In this document: positions 36,260 through 37,073 of the stretch, piece after piece | How positions within the stretch are numbered: the first letter of the stretch is position 1 | Layout: each line of letters begins with the position of its first letter | DNA from: Chlamydiota bacterium | GTDB taxonomy: Bacteria > Chlamydiota > Chlamydiia > Chlamydiales > Rhabdochlamydiaceae | Length of the DNA: 37,073 bases | Assembly (NCBI GenBank): GCA_013288005.1 | Contig: JABDCS010000001.1 | Span: 122,978-160,050 of the forward strand | Reading direction: 5' to 3' | Program-made: the position numbers and the translations under genes | Notes under the pieces: model-generated | What the model was told of the DNA's origin: nothing | What the model saw: only the letters and a program-made list of their open reading frames with translations | Databases searched by the model: none

Positions 36260-36811
36260 ATGATTTTTTCACATCGATTGAAAAGCAAACTAAGCTGTTA
36301 CTTTGTCTGTTTTCTTTTTACAGGGATCCCTTTTTGTTTGCCCGCTGCAGATGAAAATTCACTAGTACTTGCTCATAAGCCACCCATTCTTACGACCACC
36401 GCCATTATCGAGGTTTATGAAGGAACAAAATTTCAAGGAATCGTTCTTATCGAGCGCGGTAAAGCTCCTTTTGGGAAAGCCATTCCAGGTGGGAAAGTAG
36501 AATATGGCGAAACTGTTGAACATGCCGTGAGACGAGAAATGAAGGAAGAAGTCGATCTCTATTTAACCGATGTACAGCAATTTCATGTATACTCAGATCC
36601 TTCAAGAGATTTTAGACATCATTCTGTAGAAGTTACCCATATTGCTAAAGCATTTAAAAACCCGAAAGCAGGTGATGATGCGGCCAAAGCTTTTGTAGTA
36701 AAGTTAGAAGACATTCCTTGGAATGAATTGGTATTTGATCACGCTAAGATCCTTCGAGACTACATCTCCTGGAGAAATACCACGATCATGGTATCGATAC
36801 CAGATGCATAA
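36260..36811 (+). CDS. Secreted Nudix hydrolase
   Basis: I set the start at the ATG at 36260, with AGGA 8 nt upstream. An upstream TTG at 36185 has no site and lies in the repeat. The product has 183 residues. Residues 1-30 are a signal peptide (basic start, then CYFVCFLFTGIPFCLPAA). The Nudix box is complete: GGKVEYGETVEHAVRREMKEE contains G-x5-E-x7-RE-x2-EE. Nudix enzymes hydrolyse a nucleoside diphosphate linked to another group; the substrate is unknown. Export of such an enzyme is unusual and suggests a periplasmic or extracellular nucleotide substrate. Inverted repeats bracket the gene. Confidence 0.8.
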   Translation: MIFSHRLKSKLSCYFVCFLFTGIPFCLPAADENSLVLAHKPPILTTTAIIEVYEGTKFQGIVLIERGKAPFGKAIPGGKVEYGETVEHAVRREMKEEVDLYLTDVQQFHVYSDPSRDFRHHSVEVTHIAKAFKNPKAGDDAAKAFVVKLEDIPWNELVFDHAKILRDYISWRNTTIMVSIPDA

Positions 36812-36839
36812 GAGGGTGTATCAAAAGGTTATTTTTATC
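36812..36839. repeat. Inverted repeat end, right of the Nudix gene
   Basis: GAGGGTGTATCAAAAGG begins 1 nt after the Nudix stop codon and continues to TTTTTATC. It is the 26/28 inverted match of 36171-36198 and also resembles the left end of copy A at 14278. Confidence 0.7.
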
Positions 36840-36849
36840 TATTTAGAAG

Positions 36850-36879
36850 ATTTCTTGCAGCCTTCGGGCCTCAAGAAAT
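36850..36879. terminator. Probable terminator hairpin between the Nudix gene and pyk
   Basis: ATTTCTTGCAGCC and GGCCTCAAGAAAT pair with two mismatches around a TTCG loop, a stable tetraloop. The plus strand then reads TTTTCT, and the minus strand also has a short T-run. It lies between convergent genes and may serve both. Confidence 0.55.
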
Positions 36880-36948
36880 TTTCTAGAAGACCTAACTGGG
36901 GTTAAGTTTCAGCCGATTTTCAGGTATTTTTAAGCTGTTTTAATTTCA

Positions 36949-37073
36949 CTAAACCCGCTTGCCAATCGCTTCCACAATCATCATATTTGTGGTTCCGCTT
37001 ACCCCAAAGGGAGTTCCTGCTGTTACAACAACGAGATCGCCTTCTTGAAGCAAATTGCGTGAGAGAGCAAATT
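36949..37073 (-). CDS. pyk: Pyruvate kinase, C-terminal end only
   Basis: The minus strand encodes the last 41 residues before a TAG at 36949-36951, including LLQEGDLVVVTAGTPFGVSG and TTNMMIVEAIG, the conserved end of pyruvate kinase (GD-hydrophobic4-TAG-P-x-GxxGTTN). The rest of the gene lies beyond the window. Pyruvate kinase makes pyruvate and ATP from phosphoenolpyruvate and ADP, the last step of glycolysis. Confidence 0.85.
   Translation of the reverse strand, partial: FALSRNLLQEGDLVVVTAGTPFGVSGTTNMMIVEAIGKRV

Overview
The window comes from a chlamydia-like bacterium (phylum Chlamydiota, probably one of the amoeba-associated or 'environmental' families rather than Chlamydiaceae). Three things suggest this. 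First, two gene blocks match the chlamydial order as I remember it: nusB-murB-PHP phosphoesterase next to infC-rpmI-rplT-pheS without pheT, and cydAB divergent from a cdaA-ybbR-lpxL block. Second, the LpxL-type acyltransferase carries a long C-terminal extension. Third, several genes look like host-directed effectors (Ser/Pro-rich tails, coiled coils, a deubiquitinase-like domain). I cannot name genus or species.

Layout. 1-3605: a partial hypothetical gene, an MGDG-synthase/MurG-like glycosyltransferase and a Ser/Pro-rich protein with a kinase-like C-terminus. 3616-6477 (minus): an MFS transporter and release factor 3. 6564-9921: a membrane-anchored protein with a lysozyme-like motif, a secreted YVTN beta-propeller and a tandem pair of small secreted paralogues. 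10133-14214 (minus): tRNA-Ser, pheS, rplT, rpmI, infC, a shrunken ThrRS-like protein and tRNA-Val. 14281-14441: a small MITE-like repeat. 14458-17727: an mnmM-like methyltransferase frameshifted at an A9 run, a candidate viral-tegument-like deubiquitinase and a small hypothetical protein. 17679-22147 (minus): PHP phosphoesterase, murB, nusB, dps and a long coiled-coil protein. 22385-25553: a DEDDh exonuclease-like protein and an 820-residue secreted protein. 25611-28061 (minus): cydB and cydA. 28175-34792: a GT-B-like protein, cdaA, a YbbR-domain protein, a GT4 glycosyltransferase, an lpxL-type acyltransferase and rsmE. 34870-37073: another GT4 enzyme, a signal-peptide Nudix hydrolase bracketed by inverted repeat ends, and the 3' end of pyruvate kinase on the minus strand.

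The housekeeping genes form recognisable systems: translation (infC, rpmI, rplT, pheS, prfC, rsmE, two tRNAs), peptidoglycan precursor synthesis (murB), microaerobic respiration (cydAB), c-di-AMP synthesis with its YbbR partner (cdaA-ybbR), and lipid A/LPS assembly (lpxL-type plus GT4 genes). Accessory genes lie between these blocks.

The most interesting items are: (i) a 431-residue ThrRS derivative, sitting where thrS stands in the classical thrS-infC-rpmI-rplT-pheST operon, that has lost its editing, zinc and anticodon-binding parts; (ii) a candidate cysteine-protease deubiquitinase with Gln, Cys and Asp-x-His signatures resembling herpesviral tegument proteases; (iii) a family of palindromic MITE-like repeats, one of which borders a secreted Nudix gene. 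All functional statements come from reading the sequence; no database search was run.
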